Position numbers and translations under genes: made by a program. A stretch of DNA of 64,000 bases from positions 27,269,759-27,333,758 of the forward strand of contig OZ038462.1 in NCBI GenBank assembly GCA_964036295.1, read 5' to 3'. The notes beneath the pieces are model-generated. The model was not told where the DNA came from. It made no database searches and worked only from the letters and a program-made list of their open reading frames with translations. Below are positions 22,078-31,470 of this stretch, piece after piece; the stretch's first letter is position 1, and every line of letters starts with the position of its first letter. This DNA comes from Plumapathes pennacea. Lineage: Eukaryota > Cnidaria > Anthozoa > Antipatharia > Myriopathidae.

Positions 22078-25000
22078 ATGAGTAAGGAACAAGCCGAAAC
22101 GTCAAAGATGGCAGAAACCGAAGCGCCAACAGCAGCCTCACCCATTTACATGGCCCCCGCGAATTTGCCACCACCAAAGCCACTGACAATGGACGAAAAC
22201 CTGGCGTCCAACTGGAAATTGTGGAAGAAGGCATGGTCTCGCTACGAGATAGCGACCGCAATATTCAAGCAAGAAGGATTGGTAAGAGTTTCCACACTTC
22301 TGTCCGTAATCGGAGAAGACGCCACGAAAGCCTTTGATACATTTCAGTGGGAAGAAGGTGAGAGCCAAGAAGACCCGAAAAAGGTTCTTGAAAAATTTGA
22401 CGCATACTGTGAGCCCAGAACTCAAGTAATATACGAACGCTATCGATTTAATAACCGAAAGCAAGAACCAGGCGAAAACATCGCTGCCTATCTTACAGAG
22501 CTAAGAACAATAGCAAAGAACTGCAAACACGAGGAGATCACGCCAGAAGAGATATTGCGTGATCGCATTGTCCTGGGAATTCGGAACGACAAAGTCCGAG
22601 AAAGACTTCTCAGATACAACGATTTAACCCTTCAGAACGCAGTTGACCAGATAAAAGTCGCAGAGCAGACCGAGCAGCAAGTAAAGCTGATGAAAGGAGA
22701 CGAATCCAGCGTTGTAAACGCACTCCGGAAACAGCACGTGAACAAGCGCACAGCCGACAAGAAAAGATCACGAAAGTGGTCACCGCAGGAGGCGCAACAA
22801 TCAAGGCACGGCTCACGCACAGACTGTGGCGCCTGTGGAAGACAGCACAACAAACGAGAGTGCCCAGCATTTGGCCAGAAGTGCAGGAAATGTGGCAAGA
22901 TGAACCACTTCCAGGCCCAGTGTCGCAGCAAGAAGGAAAAGATTGCGGCCCTACAAGAAGCATCAGACGATGAAGAATACCAGATCGGTTCGATCGATGA
23001 CAACACAAGCCCTCGAGCTAACAAAGCCCTAGTTACATTGTATGTCAACAAGCGGAAACGACAGAATCAAATTCGTTTTCAAGTGGATACCGGATCAGAA
23101 TGTGACATTCTGCCGATGAAGACATACAAGCATGTGACCGGAGACACAGACCTACAGAAGCTTCGTCAGTGCCAGAAATCTATTGTGTCATACACAGGCG
23201 AGCGCAGAAAGATCGCAGGCAAGGCGAGCCTAGCGGTGTGGCACGGAAATCAGAAGAAAATTCTGAACTTTAACGTCATCGACGGAGATTACCGGCCCAT
23301 AATCTCGCTTGACACAAACGTCAGGCTTAAACTAATCAGCCTGCATGACTGTGACATCCTAGCACTGACAGCAACGTCACGAACGGACCTCCTGGAAGAA
23401 TACAAAGACATCTTTGGAGGACTGGGTGAACTACCAGGTGAATACAGAATCGTCACGGACGACAGCATTCAGCCCAAGATACACCCGCCGAGACGTGTAC
23501 CGGTTGCGTTGCGTCCAAAAATCAAGGTCAAGCTTGATGAATTGGTCGAACGCCAGGTCATAGCACCAGTGACCGAACCAACAGAGTGGGTGTCCAGTAT
23601 GCTGGTAGTTGTGAAACCACACAAGATACGAATATGTCTTGACCCAAAAGATCTTAACCAGGCTATAAAGCGCGAACACTATCAAATGCCGACCATAGAA
23701 GAGATCGCCACCCGTCTCAACAAAGCCAAGAAATTTACAGTCGTTGATGCCAAAGATGGTTTCTGGCAGAAGAAGCTAGACCGTGAGTCCAGCTACTTAA
23801 CCACATTCAACACACCTTTTGGGAGGTACCGATGGCTCCGCATGCCCTTCGGCATCAGTTCTGCCCCTGAGGTATGGCAGCGCACCATGCACGAGTTCAT
23901 CGAGGGCCTCCATGGTGTTGAAGTAATCGCAGATGATTTCGTCATAGCTGGTTACGGAGAAACAGAAGAAGAAGCCAACAAGAGCTTAGAAGAGAACGAA
24001 CGCTCATTCTTCGCGAAATGCCGCGCCTGGAACCTGAGGCTCAACAAAGACAAAGTCAGACGAGCTCAAACGACAGTGCCCTTCATGGGACATCTGCTGA
24101 CTCCAGAGGGACTCAAAGCAGACCCCGCAAAGATAGAGGCACTGTTAGCCATGCCAGAGCCAGAAGACGTACAAGCCCTAAAACGTTTCCTTGGCATGGT
24201 CAACTATCTGTCAAAGTTTATGCCGCACCTGAGCGACATGACCGAGCCACTTCGCAGACTAGACGACAAAGATGTGGAGTGGCAATGGCTCAAGCAGCAC
24301 AGCGTCGCCTTTAAAACCGTACAGAAGTACCTCACAGAATCTCCTGTGCTGAAGTACTATGATGTCAAAGAAGAAGTCACAATCCAGTGCGACGCCTCAG
24401 AGACTGGACTGGGAGCTGTCCTTATGCAAAATGGCCAGCCCGTCACTTATGCTTCAAGAGCCCTGACAGACACAGAGCGACGCTACGCTCAGATAGAGAA
24501 AGAGCTACTGGCGATTGTCTGGTCGTGCAAGAAATTTGATCAATACATTTACGGCCGGAATGTCGTACATGTCGAGTCTGACCATGAACCGCTTCAAGCA
24601 GTGTTTAAGAAGTCGGTCCATCAGTCGCCAAAGAGACTCCAGAGAATGAGAATGGCTCTGCAAAACTACTCTCTGGACATAAAGTACAAGAAAGGCCACT
24701 TGATGTACATCGCCGACACATTGAGCCGAGCCTACAGAAGGACAACAGAGGCTGCCGAACATGATAGCAGCGAGGTTCGGGCCCTGGAAGAAGTACGTCA
24801 CAAGGACGACCTCTCGGTAGCGCCGAGACGCCTGACGGAATTCAAGGAAGTCACAACAGCGGACGCCGAGATGCAGGAACTCATCCTCACTATCAAGAAA
24901 GGCTGGCCAGCGAGTAAAAAGGCCTGCCCACAAGCATTAACCCCGTACTACGACAGCCGAAGTGAGCTAATTGAAGAAGACGGATTGCTATACAGAGGTG

Positions 25001-26187
25001 AACGACTCGTCGTTCCGGCAGCCCTACGCAGGGATATGCTGAAGGAGATCCATCGGTCCCACATTGGAATGGGAGGATGCCTGAGAAGAGCAAGAGAACT
25101 TCTCTACTGGCCACGAATGAATGCTGATGTGACGGACTACGTGTCCAAGTGCAGCATTTGTCAAACGTACCGACCAGAGCAGTGCAGAGAAGAGTTGCAA
25201 CCACACGAGTTGCCGAGCCGACCTTGGTCGAAAGTAGGAGCCGATCTATTTGAGCTCGGGCACCAGCAATTCCTCATCATGATCGACTACTGGTCAAGTT
25301 ACTTCGAAGTACAGGAACTGAAACGGCCCACTTCAGCTAATGTGATCAACGCATTCAAGGTGCAATTTTCCCGTCATGGCATCCCCGAGGTCTTGGTCAC
25401 TGATAACGGAACTCAGTTCACTTCAGGAGACTTCAATAAGTTTGCGGAATCTTGGGGATTCAAGCACAAAACATCAAGCCCTCATTACCCGCAGTCCAAC
25501 GGAAAAGCAGAAAATGCAGTCAAGGTGTGCAAAGCACTCATGAAGAAGGCTAAAGCAGACAAGAAAGAACCGCTACTGGCTCTACTGGACTGGCGAAATA
25601 CACCAAGCGAAGGTCTTGGAACTTCACCAGTGCAGCGCCTCATGGGACGTAGAACAAGGACGATGTTACCGACGCACACCAAACTACTCAAGCCAGAGGT
25701 AGACTACCAGACATCGCAGAAGTTGGCACATCGAAAGCACCTGCAGAAAGAGCGATACGATAAGAAAAGCCAACCACTGCCTGCAATAAAACAAAGCCAG
25801 GCAGTACGCATGAAGCTTCCAGGAGAGACAAAATGGTCACTCGGAAGCTGCGTCAAAGTACTTCCAAACCGCTCCTACGAAGTGGAAGTTGCAGGTCGTC
25901 GCTACCGTCGCAACCGGCGTCAACTACGGACGACACCTGAAAGCCCACCACCCACGGCCCTGGAAACCGAACTTCCAGCACACGCGAACACAGCCATTGA
26001 ACCATCCGCCCCCAGCCAGGACTCACTTGTACCGGGCCATCAGGACGAGGCCGAATCTGTCCAAGCCAGTCTGCCTCCCGTTATCGAGAGCACCGCGGAA
26101 GCGACGCCAACAGCACCACGGCGCTCGTCGCGTGTTCGCAGGCCACCAGTCTGGCATCAAGATTACGATGTCGTTACTTCAGTTTAG
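22078..26187 (+). CDS. Gag-Pol polyprotein of the LTR retrotransposon
   Basis: A single 1,369-residue frame is read from the ATG at 22,078; the frame is open 21 bases further upstream but without an ATG. In order: a Gag-like region; two zinc knuckles near residues 249-282, the second a perfect CX2CX4HX4C; an aspartic protease with DTG near 336; reverse transcriptase with ADDF near 618 as the YXDD equivalent; RNase H near 769; an integrase with an HH-CC zinc domain near 990; a catalytic triad Asp1056, Asp1109, Glu1145 (35 residues between the last two); and a basic C-terminal tail. Gag and Pol are fused without a frameshift. All visible catalytic residues are kept, so it may be active. A cytoplasmic and nuclear replication cycle is known for the family. 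Confidence 0.95.
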   Translation: MSKEQAETSKMAETEAPTAASPIYMAPANLPPPKPLTMDENLASNWKLWKKAWSRYEIATAIFKQEGLVRVSTLLSVIGEDATKAFDTFQWEEGESQEDPKKVLEKFDAYCEPRTQVIYERYRFNNRKQEPGENIAAYLTELRTIAKNCKHEEITPEEILRDRIVLGIRNDKVRERLLRYNDLTLQNAVDQIKVAEQTEQQVKLMKGDESSVVNALRKQHVNKRTADKKRSRKWSPQEAQQSRHGSRTDCGACGRQHNKRECPAFGQKCRKCGKMNHFQAQCRSKKEKIAALQEASDDEEYQIGSIDDNTSPRANKALVTLYVNKRKRQNQIRFQVDTGSECDILPMKTYKHVTGDTDLQKLRQCQKSIVSYTGERRKIAGKASLAVWHGNQKKILNFNVIDGDYRPIISLDTNVRLKLISLHDCDILALTATSRTDLLEEYKDIFGGLGELPGEYRIVTDDSIQPKIHPPRRVPVALRPKIKVKLDELVERQVIAPVTEPTEWVSSMLVVVKPHKIRICLDPKDLNQAIKREHYQMPTIEEIATRLNKAKKFTVVDAKDGFWQKKLDRESSYLTTFNTPFGRYRWLRMPFGISSAPEVWQRTMHEFIEGLHGVEVIADDFVIAGYGETEEEANKSLEENERSFFAKCRAWNLRLNKDKVRRAQTTVPFMGHLLTPEGLKADPAKIEALLAMPEPEDVQALKRFLGMVNYLSKFMPHLSDMTEPLRRLDDKDVEWQWLKQHSVAFKTVQKYLTESPVLKYYDVKEEVTIQCDASETGLGAVLMQNGQPVTYASRALTDTERRYAQIEKELLAIVWSCKKFDQYIYGRNVVHVESDHEPLQAVFKKSVHQSPKRLQRMRMALQNYSLDIKYKKGHLMYIADTLSRAYRRTTEAAEHDSSEVRALEEVRHKDDLSVAPRRLTEFKEVTTADAEMQELILTIKKGWPASKKACPQALTPYYDSRSELIEEDGLLYRGERLVVPAALRRDMLKEIHRSHIGMGGCLRRARELLYWPRMNADVTDYVSKCSICQTYRPEQCREELQPHELPSRPWSKVGADLFELGHQQFLIMIDYWSSYFEVQELKRPTSANVINAFKVQFSRHGIPEVLVTDNGTQFTSGDFNKFAESWGFKHKTSSPHYPQSNGKAENAVKVCKALMKKAKADKKEPLLALLDWRNTPSEGLGTSPVQRLMGRRTRTMLPTHTKLLKPEVDYQTSQKLAHRKHLQKERYDKKSQPLPAIKQSQAVRMKLPGETKWSLGSCVKVLPNRSYEVEVAGRRYRRNRRQLRTTPESPPPTALETELPAHANTAIEPSAPSQDSLVPGHQDEAESVQASLPPVIESTAEATPTAPRRSSRVRRPPVWHQDYDVVTSV

Positions 26188-26200
26188 TTTCTTTATTTTT

Positions 26201-26213
26201 AAACGAAAGGAGA
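26201..26213 (+). promoter_or_regulatory. polypurine tract
   Basis: A purine-rich stretch ending GAAAGGAGA lies directly before the 3' LTR, the usual plus-strand primer position. Confidence 0.75.
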
Positions 26214-26451
26214 TGTGACAGTTTGACATTTAGCAGTTCAATTACACAAATAGCCATTTAGTATCGTATCGTATTCGTAACATAATCCTATCGTGATATT
26301 TAGAATGATTAGCATGCCATTAGCAGACTACAATAACCAATACATGAGTCAACTGTACGCACTCGGCAGATCAACATTAAAGACAGTTCTTGTTCAATAT
26401 ACGTTGTTGTGTGTGCCTCTACAAAGCCCAAGCAACACAGATAACGTAACA
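26214..26451 (+). repeat. 3' long terminal repeat
   Basis: This is the 238-base partner of the 5' LTR, with one visible substitution. Confidence 0.95.
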
Positions 26452-26740
26452 ACCTGAGTTGTTTCTTGGGCCAGCTTCTGCCTATGATGCTCCCGATCAG
26501 CTGCTCTCTTTCCTGGATTGTCTCCTGAGCTCGTTTCTGCTGATAATACTCTCGGTCATACCGTTGCTTCGCTTTTTTGGCAGCGACAGCACTGTCTGTT
26601 TGCCGTCTGCGCTCGACACGGATACACCGCTCCTGCCTTGTCTTACGAATTCGTCTTAGTTTCGCTTGTTCCCTTCGTTTTTGAAGACAAACTTGTTTCT
26701 TCTCTTGAGAGTGTTCGGTTTGATTCTTTGCTTGATTCAT
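26452..26740 (-). pseudogene. Arg/Gln-rich STPR-like coding sequence, 5' part (split by LTR element)
   Basis: On the minus strand an ATG at 26,740 begins a basic, Gln/Arg/Lys-rich sequence (for example LQKRREQAKLRRIRK, VERRRQTDS, KKAKQRYDREYYQQKR). The pattern suggests a long helix with 20-odd residue periodicity, as in STPR DNA-binding repeats; this is a resemblance, not a proven homology. One frame change near 26,505 is needed to keep the pattern to the insertion point, where the sequence resumes at 21,774. The fragment in gene A intron 5 is similar. Confidence 0.45.
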
Positions 26741-26775
26741 ACTTGCCTCCGATAGTGTCCGTTGCTTCGCAACGG

Positions 26776-27045
26776 ACCAGCAGAACATTACGTGATCAAC
26801 CCAGCAAACACCGCGGTGCGGGAAGGTCGCCCGTGAACGAAAAACATTTAAACACGAGATTCGAGGTCGCGAGAGGAAAGAGCCTGGGAACAAAGTCAGA
26901 GTGTTCTACCCAGCAAACCCCGCGCGTGATTCTGTTCCGAGTTTCTACCCAGCAGACACCGCTGCGCGGGGAAGTGATTCTCTTCCGATGTTTTTCCCAG
27001 CAAACCCCGCTGCGCGGGGAGGTCGCCCGTGAACGAAAAACATTA
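26776..27045. repeat. degenerate GC-rich minisatellite
   Basis: Units containing CCCAGCAAACCCCGC and CGCTGCGCGGGGA recur at irregular spacing (starts near 26,776, 26,803, 26,912, 26,951 and 26,999). A longer unit with GGTCGCCCGTGAACGAAAAA appears twice. Base composition is far more GC-rich than the surroundings. Confidence 0.8.
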
Positions 27046-27880
27046 AAAAACGACATGGTGTTCAGATTAGTACCCACGCAGGGCGTGGGAATAAAACTAG
27101 ACTGGCGTCGCCAGTGAGCTCGCGGCGTGAGTTGCGTCGAGACCAGAATATACTAAAATGGAAAGTAGGGACAAGAGTGGAACTCCCAAGAGAGACTTCC
27201 AGTTTCTCACCAGAAAAATTTCACACAGTATAGAGAACTTGGCTGTTGACACCTTGCTCAAATGAAACCTGATTAAACTATAAATTATCATTACAACACT
27301 CATACACTTGCTTCTTAAAGGAGAGCGACCCTGAATTTTGAGAATGCGTTACATATCTTTTTATGCACAATCGATTTTTGACAGTTTGACCTCGACTCTT
27401 ATTTCTAACCAGAGGCCACGATTAATCCAGCCTTCGCTTCAATACTTTTGTGTTTTCTTTTATTAACTGAATACGTTTCTTCTATCAGGCTTTCGATTAT
27501 TCGTGTTCTGTAACAAATATAAAATTGAAAGCGAGGAATGTAACACGACAATTGTTTTACATTATTATTGCGGTTTTGTTCACAGTCATTTGTGACTGCA
27601 AGCTCAATGCTCAGGACTATTTCGGTGTATTTTTCATATCTGGTATACAATGACCATTGCGAAACAAACACTCAACCAGCTGAGCCAACCGGGCGGCGAT
27701 TTACGTCATCGCATATCACGTGATAATATGAACCAATCACCGTGTGCTGATTGTCGACCCAGAAAAAGGAAAACAAAAAAATCTCCATTTTTAAGCTCGC
27801 CGCAGCTGCGCTGCCCGCGAGCAACAAGTGTCGTGTTACATTCCTCGCTTTCAATTTCATATTTGTTACAGAACACGAAT

Positions 27881-28272
27881 AGAGTGGTAAAGTGTGACGT
27901 CATCATTTTGCAAACTTTTCCATTCAAACCTCAAAACCACATCATGCGATATACACAGTTGCTGAAAGAACGTGTGCAAAATTTCAAATCGCTAGCCCTA
28001 CTGAAAGCGAAGATAGAGAAGTTTAAAGTTCGAGATAGTCGTAACGAAACCCTCTTATTTAGCGTTGGTTCCAAATCAAAGGAACCAACACCAAATAAGA
28101 GGGTTTAGTATGAAGCAATTTGAACTTCAAAAGCCTATATCTCAGCTGTTTAATGCACTAAAGAGCCAATTTTTTCTGTGTGAACTTTTTTTAGATAGGC
28201 CATTCCGAAGAATTGCGCAAAGTCCATTATTTCCGAAAAAATATTTTTATGACGTCATCACTTTACCACTCT
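27881..28272. mobile_element. fold-back element with CRE-like TIRs
   Basis: The element is 392 bases, bounded by AGAGTGGTAAAG and CTTTACCACTCT. Both ends contain the palindrome TGACGTCA about 15 bases inside. The uninserted arrangement can be read from the left arm of the outer element (27,480-27,510), where the same flanking bases are nearly contiguous. A hairpin sits in the middle at 28,047-28,106. Confidence 0.8.
28047..28106. repeat. central hairpin of the fold-back element
   Basis: AAACCCTCTTATTT with GTTGGTTCC is answered by GGAACCAAC with AAATAAGAGGGTTT around an 8-base loop. The pairing is near-perfect over about 25 bases. Confidence 0.85.
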
Positions 28273-28344
28273 TAAGCCTGATAGAAGAAACGCAATCAGT
28301 TAATAAAAGAAAACACAAAAGTATTGAAGTGAAGGCTGGATTAA

Positions 28345-29575
28345 GGTCCGTGGGTCTTCCGTCCATTCAATTTTCGTTTAAATTACAAAATCAAAAATTG
28401 AATATTGAAGTTTCCAATTTTCATATTTTATCATTTATGCGGCAATGAAAATTAGAAATTCCTCTTGGACTTTGCATCGTTGTATATTTTCAACAATCCA
28501 AAATTGAATTTGGTTTTCCGATTTCTCCTTTCCGATGTGTTCGAAAATCATAAATCTAACCACCAGTTTCCCTTTTCCATCCGCTGAAAAGCGACAAAAA
28601 CGGACGCATACTTCGTATGATTCGAACGGGAGATCAATTTTCAATGTTCGTACATGCGAAAATTGAAACATCGAATTTTGACAAAATTTCCCGAGGGGGA
28701 GGGTATGGCTAGTCTGTTTCGGCTGCTAGTTTCCCGAGTGTGTGGTACTTGGCTCTTCGTTTGTCAAGGGGAGGGGACACGGGATTTTCTGGACCACTCT
28801 TAGCCCGAAAATGGCGGCGCGCAAGAGGTTTATTTTGTAAAGATGACGAATTGATGTGCGATTGCCTGAGTCTACAAAGTGTGGTAATGTGCTAAGTATG
28901 GCCGCCGAACGTCGTAAAAAGAAAAACCCAATAGCTAATAAGGTGAAATAAACTGCACGAGTTCGGTCTCTTACCTGTCATTACGACGTTCGGTGGCCAT
29001 ACTTAGCCCACATCGGCGCCTAATCTTCGGCGTTTCCATTCCACAGTCATTACCACACTTTGTAGACTCAGGCAATCGCACATCAATTCGTCGTCTTTAC
29101 AAAAGAAACCTCTTGCGCGCCGCCATTTTCGGGCTAAGAGTGGTCCAGAAAATCCTGAGTCCCCTACCCTACCCTCACACACTCGGGAAACTAGCAGCCG
29201 AAACAGACTAGCCACACCCTCTCTCTCGGGAAATTTTGTCAAAATTCGATGTTTCAATTTTCGCATGTACGAACATTGAAAATTGATCTCCCGTTCGAAT
29301 CATACGAAGTATGCGTCCGTTTTTGTCGCTTTTCAGCGGATGGAAAAGGGAAACTGGTGGTTAGATTTCTGTTTTTTGAACAAATCGGAAAGGAGAAATC
29401 GGAAAACCAAATTCAATTTTGGATTGTTGAAAATATACATCGATGCAAAGTCCAAGAGAAATTTCTAATTTTCATTGCCGCATAAACGATAAAATATGAA
29501 AATTGGAAACTTCAATATTCAATTTTTGATTTTTTAATTTATACAAAAATTGAATGGATGGAAGACTCACGGACC
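28345..29575. mobile_element. 1.23 kb fold-back element with about 570-base arms
   Basis: The arms begin GGTCCGTGGGTCTTCC at 28,345 and end with the complement of GGTCCGTGAGTCTTCC at 29,575. They pair almost continuously to the centre (GGCCGCCGAACGTCG against CGACGTTCGGTGGCC), leaving a loop of about 60 bases near 28,917-28,983. The paired open frames on opposite strands (28,435-28,671 and 29,249-29,485) are mirror copies in the two arms. No transposase is seen. Confidence 0.9.
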
Positions 29576-29702
29576 CTCGGGAGTTCCGCTCTTGTCCCTG
29601 CTTTCTATTTTTAGTTTATTCTGCTCTCGACCCAACTAACGCCGCGAGCTCACTGGCAATGCCAGTCCAGTTGTTTCAGTGATTCATTTATTTTCGTATC
29701 AT

Positions 29703-29732
29703 TTTCGTTTCGTTTCGTTTCGTTTCGTTTCG
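29703..29732. repeat. (TTTCG)n microsatellite
   Basis: Six pentanucleotide units TTTCG are in tandem. Confidence 0.9.
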
Positions 29733-29739
29733 CAAAATA

Positions 29740-31440
29740 AAATAAGCCCGCGCACACCTATTTGAACAGAAGGTCAAAATGTTCTTATTGCCAGAAGGTA
29801 CAATTGTATAAATCTTTGTGATGATGCATTCCGGGTATGGTAATTATGGGAGTTAGAGCCGTCATTGTGTTTTATTCCCACGAATGACGAAGATAGTGCC
29901 TTGTTTTTCTTTTCTCTGTTCATTCAAACCGACCACAAGGCGTTCAATCAGGAGAACTTAAAATTTGATCCGTTGTGGTGGTCCGTTGTCGAGTTTGTTC
30001 GCCGGGCAATCACTAAAAGAAATTGATCCTCAAATAATGTGGCGTGATGGAATCCCAATCTCTCTCAATATTGGCACACTCGTGTTTTGTTAATGATCAG
30101 CCACAAGGACTTACGTCCAGTTACTATGCGCATTCTAATGTACAAAGTTTTGTTTTCTTCGATGTCTTTTAGACACTTTTCCTCTCGTTTTCAACCGACC
30201 CTCAACTGCATTTGAATGGGTATATTCTGTCTTATATTGGATCTCTGTTCAGAAATTAAACAATGGCTGTACCGCTTCACTGGATCAGTTAATAAATAAA
30301 CAATAAATTACTTTTGGCGAGGAACGGATAATTGTCCTTGGACATTATCTGTTCCTCGAAGCTCACAGTTGTCGAGTTTGTTCGAAGCCAAAAGTAGTTT
30401 ATTGTCTTTATTATCCTTCAAACATTTCCTCTCGAAGCGAAAATAATGACGCGGAGACTCTGAAGCTTTTGTTACTTTCTAAAACGGCTTTTTCGACCAC
30501 TGAATTGATGTCCTCCTCGGTAGTCATCTCGTAAGGTCTTTTGTGATTAAATATATAAAACTGTGTTCGAATATTGTCAATAAAGAGCAATAGTTCGCCA
30601 GGCGGGGGTTTAATTATTCGCTGGTAACGTCCGGACGTTTTTCGGTCACGTGTCACAATTCCCCCAATCACGCACGGGAGGAAATATTTGATGGGTCATA
30701 ACTGATTATATCGATGTGCATTTTCGCGGGGTACAAATGCTTCGACTGAGACAAAATCAGTGACTGCTTCTTGGCAAAAATCCATCTGTTGAAAGTCAAA
30801 CAATGGAATATATTTCAGCTCGTGAGAGCTGATCATCGATTCAAACAAACAACATATAACCTACAGGTTACAGCTGGTGAACAGCATCATCAACGGGTGT
30901 AAAGGCCATTAGGTGAGACATCATGAGAGATTTAAACCCACTGCCAAGTTCATTCCCAAGTCCTTTGAATAAAGCAAGGAGAACAGAAACTGTATGCTTA
31001 GGGCGCGCCTTCAGCTTGCTTGTTCAGGTCACTGCCCTGCTGATTCACATGACTGATTTAGTGTCCGTGTCTCGGAAATCTGACAGAATTATGGAACATT
31101 AGCATTTGGTCGCAAACGCCCCTTACAGAGCAGTTAATATTCTGTGAAGAAGTTCTGTGCTAGACTGAATGGAAACATTGCATATATATAATTTGAGGAA
31201 CACGTTGGTACAGCACATTACTTTAAATAATCAGTCCACGTCATGTTATTACTGCATGAGTGATACATTCCGGTGACGCCGGTTTTACGGCTTTGCTGCC
31301 AACCCACCCCAAAACTAGCTTTTACAAAGACAAGTGTTACTTTACTATTGTCAATTTAGTCAGCCCTTTAGACTTACTGTCAATCTTTGGCCACTTCACA
31401 ATTGTATCTATCCGTATAGCAGCAACTACTAGTTTAAAGA
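29740..31440. other. intergenic stretch upstream of gene B
   Basis: A fold-back segment lies at about 30,290-30,415: AAATTACTTTTGGC answers GCCAAAAGTAGTTT, and inside it GAGGAACGGATAA answers TTATCTGTTCCTC. An 86-codon minus-strand frame at 30,411-30,671 has no ATG and no recognised family. This region does not match the upstream regions of genes A and C. Confidence 0.5.
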
Positions 31441-31470
31441 TTTGACCGGCTCTTATTGTCTCTTTACCAG

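Larger units (their letters stand above)
21775..26451 (+). mobile_element. full-length Ty3/gypsy-type LTR retrotransposon
   Basis: The element is 4,677 bases: 5' LTR, primer-binding site, one gag-pol frame, polypurine tract, 3' LTR. The flanking five bases are GCCTG on the left and ACCTG on the right, an imperfect 5-base (or exact 4-base) target duplication. Near-identical LTRs and an unbroken frame indicate a recent insertion. It interrupts a minus-strand Arg/Gln-rich coding sequence. Domain order with integrase after RNase H places it with Ty3/gypsy. There is no envelope-like frame. Confidence 0.95.
27097..29672. mobile_element. composite terminal-inverted-repeat element with nested insertions
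   Basis: The outer ends are inverted copies: GCCAGTGAGCTCGCGGCG at the left and, as complement, at the right (about 29,640-29,660), continuing through a GGGACAAGAG-type segment. The left arm runs to about 27,660. The right arm resumes at 27,831-27,880 and 28,273-28,344, then 29,576-29,672, interrupted by two other fold-back elements and missing about 235 bases relative to the left arm. The loop (about 27,660-27,830) contains a truncated inverted SINE A-box segment and a sequence shared with 18,170-18,305. Confidence 0.75.

Noticed and set aside
21775..26451. Reading the LTR element as an integrated retrovirus
   Set aside because: There is no envelope-like frame, and size, Gag-Pol layout and host type fit a Ty3/gypsy retrotransposon.
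26912..27030. CRISPR-like repeats (CCCCGCTGCGCGGGG recalls type I-E repeats)
   Set aside because: Spacing is irregular (39, 48, over 100 bases), repeats are not exact, and the context is animal genomic DNA without cas genes.
28435..29485. Two near-identical 78-codon frames on opposite strands
   Set aside because: They are mirror images produced by the two arms of the fold-back element, not two genes.
30411..30671. 86-codon minus-strand frame
   Set aside because: No ATG, no recognised family and partly inside a fold-back segment.
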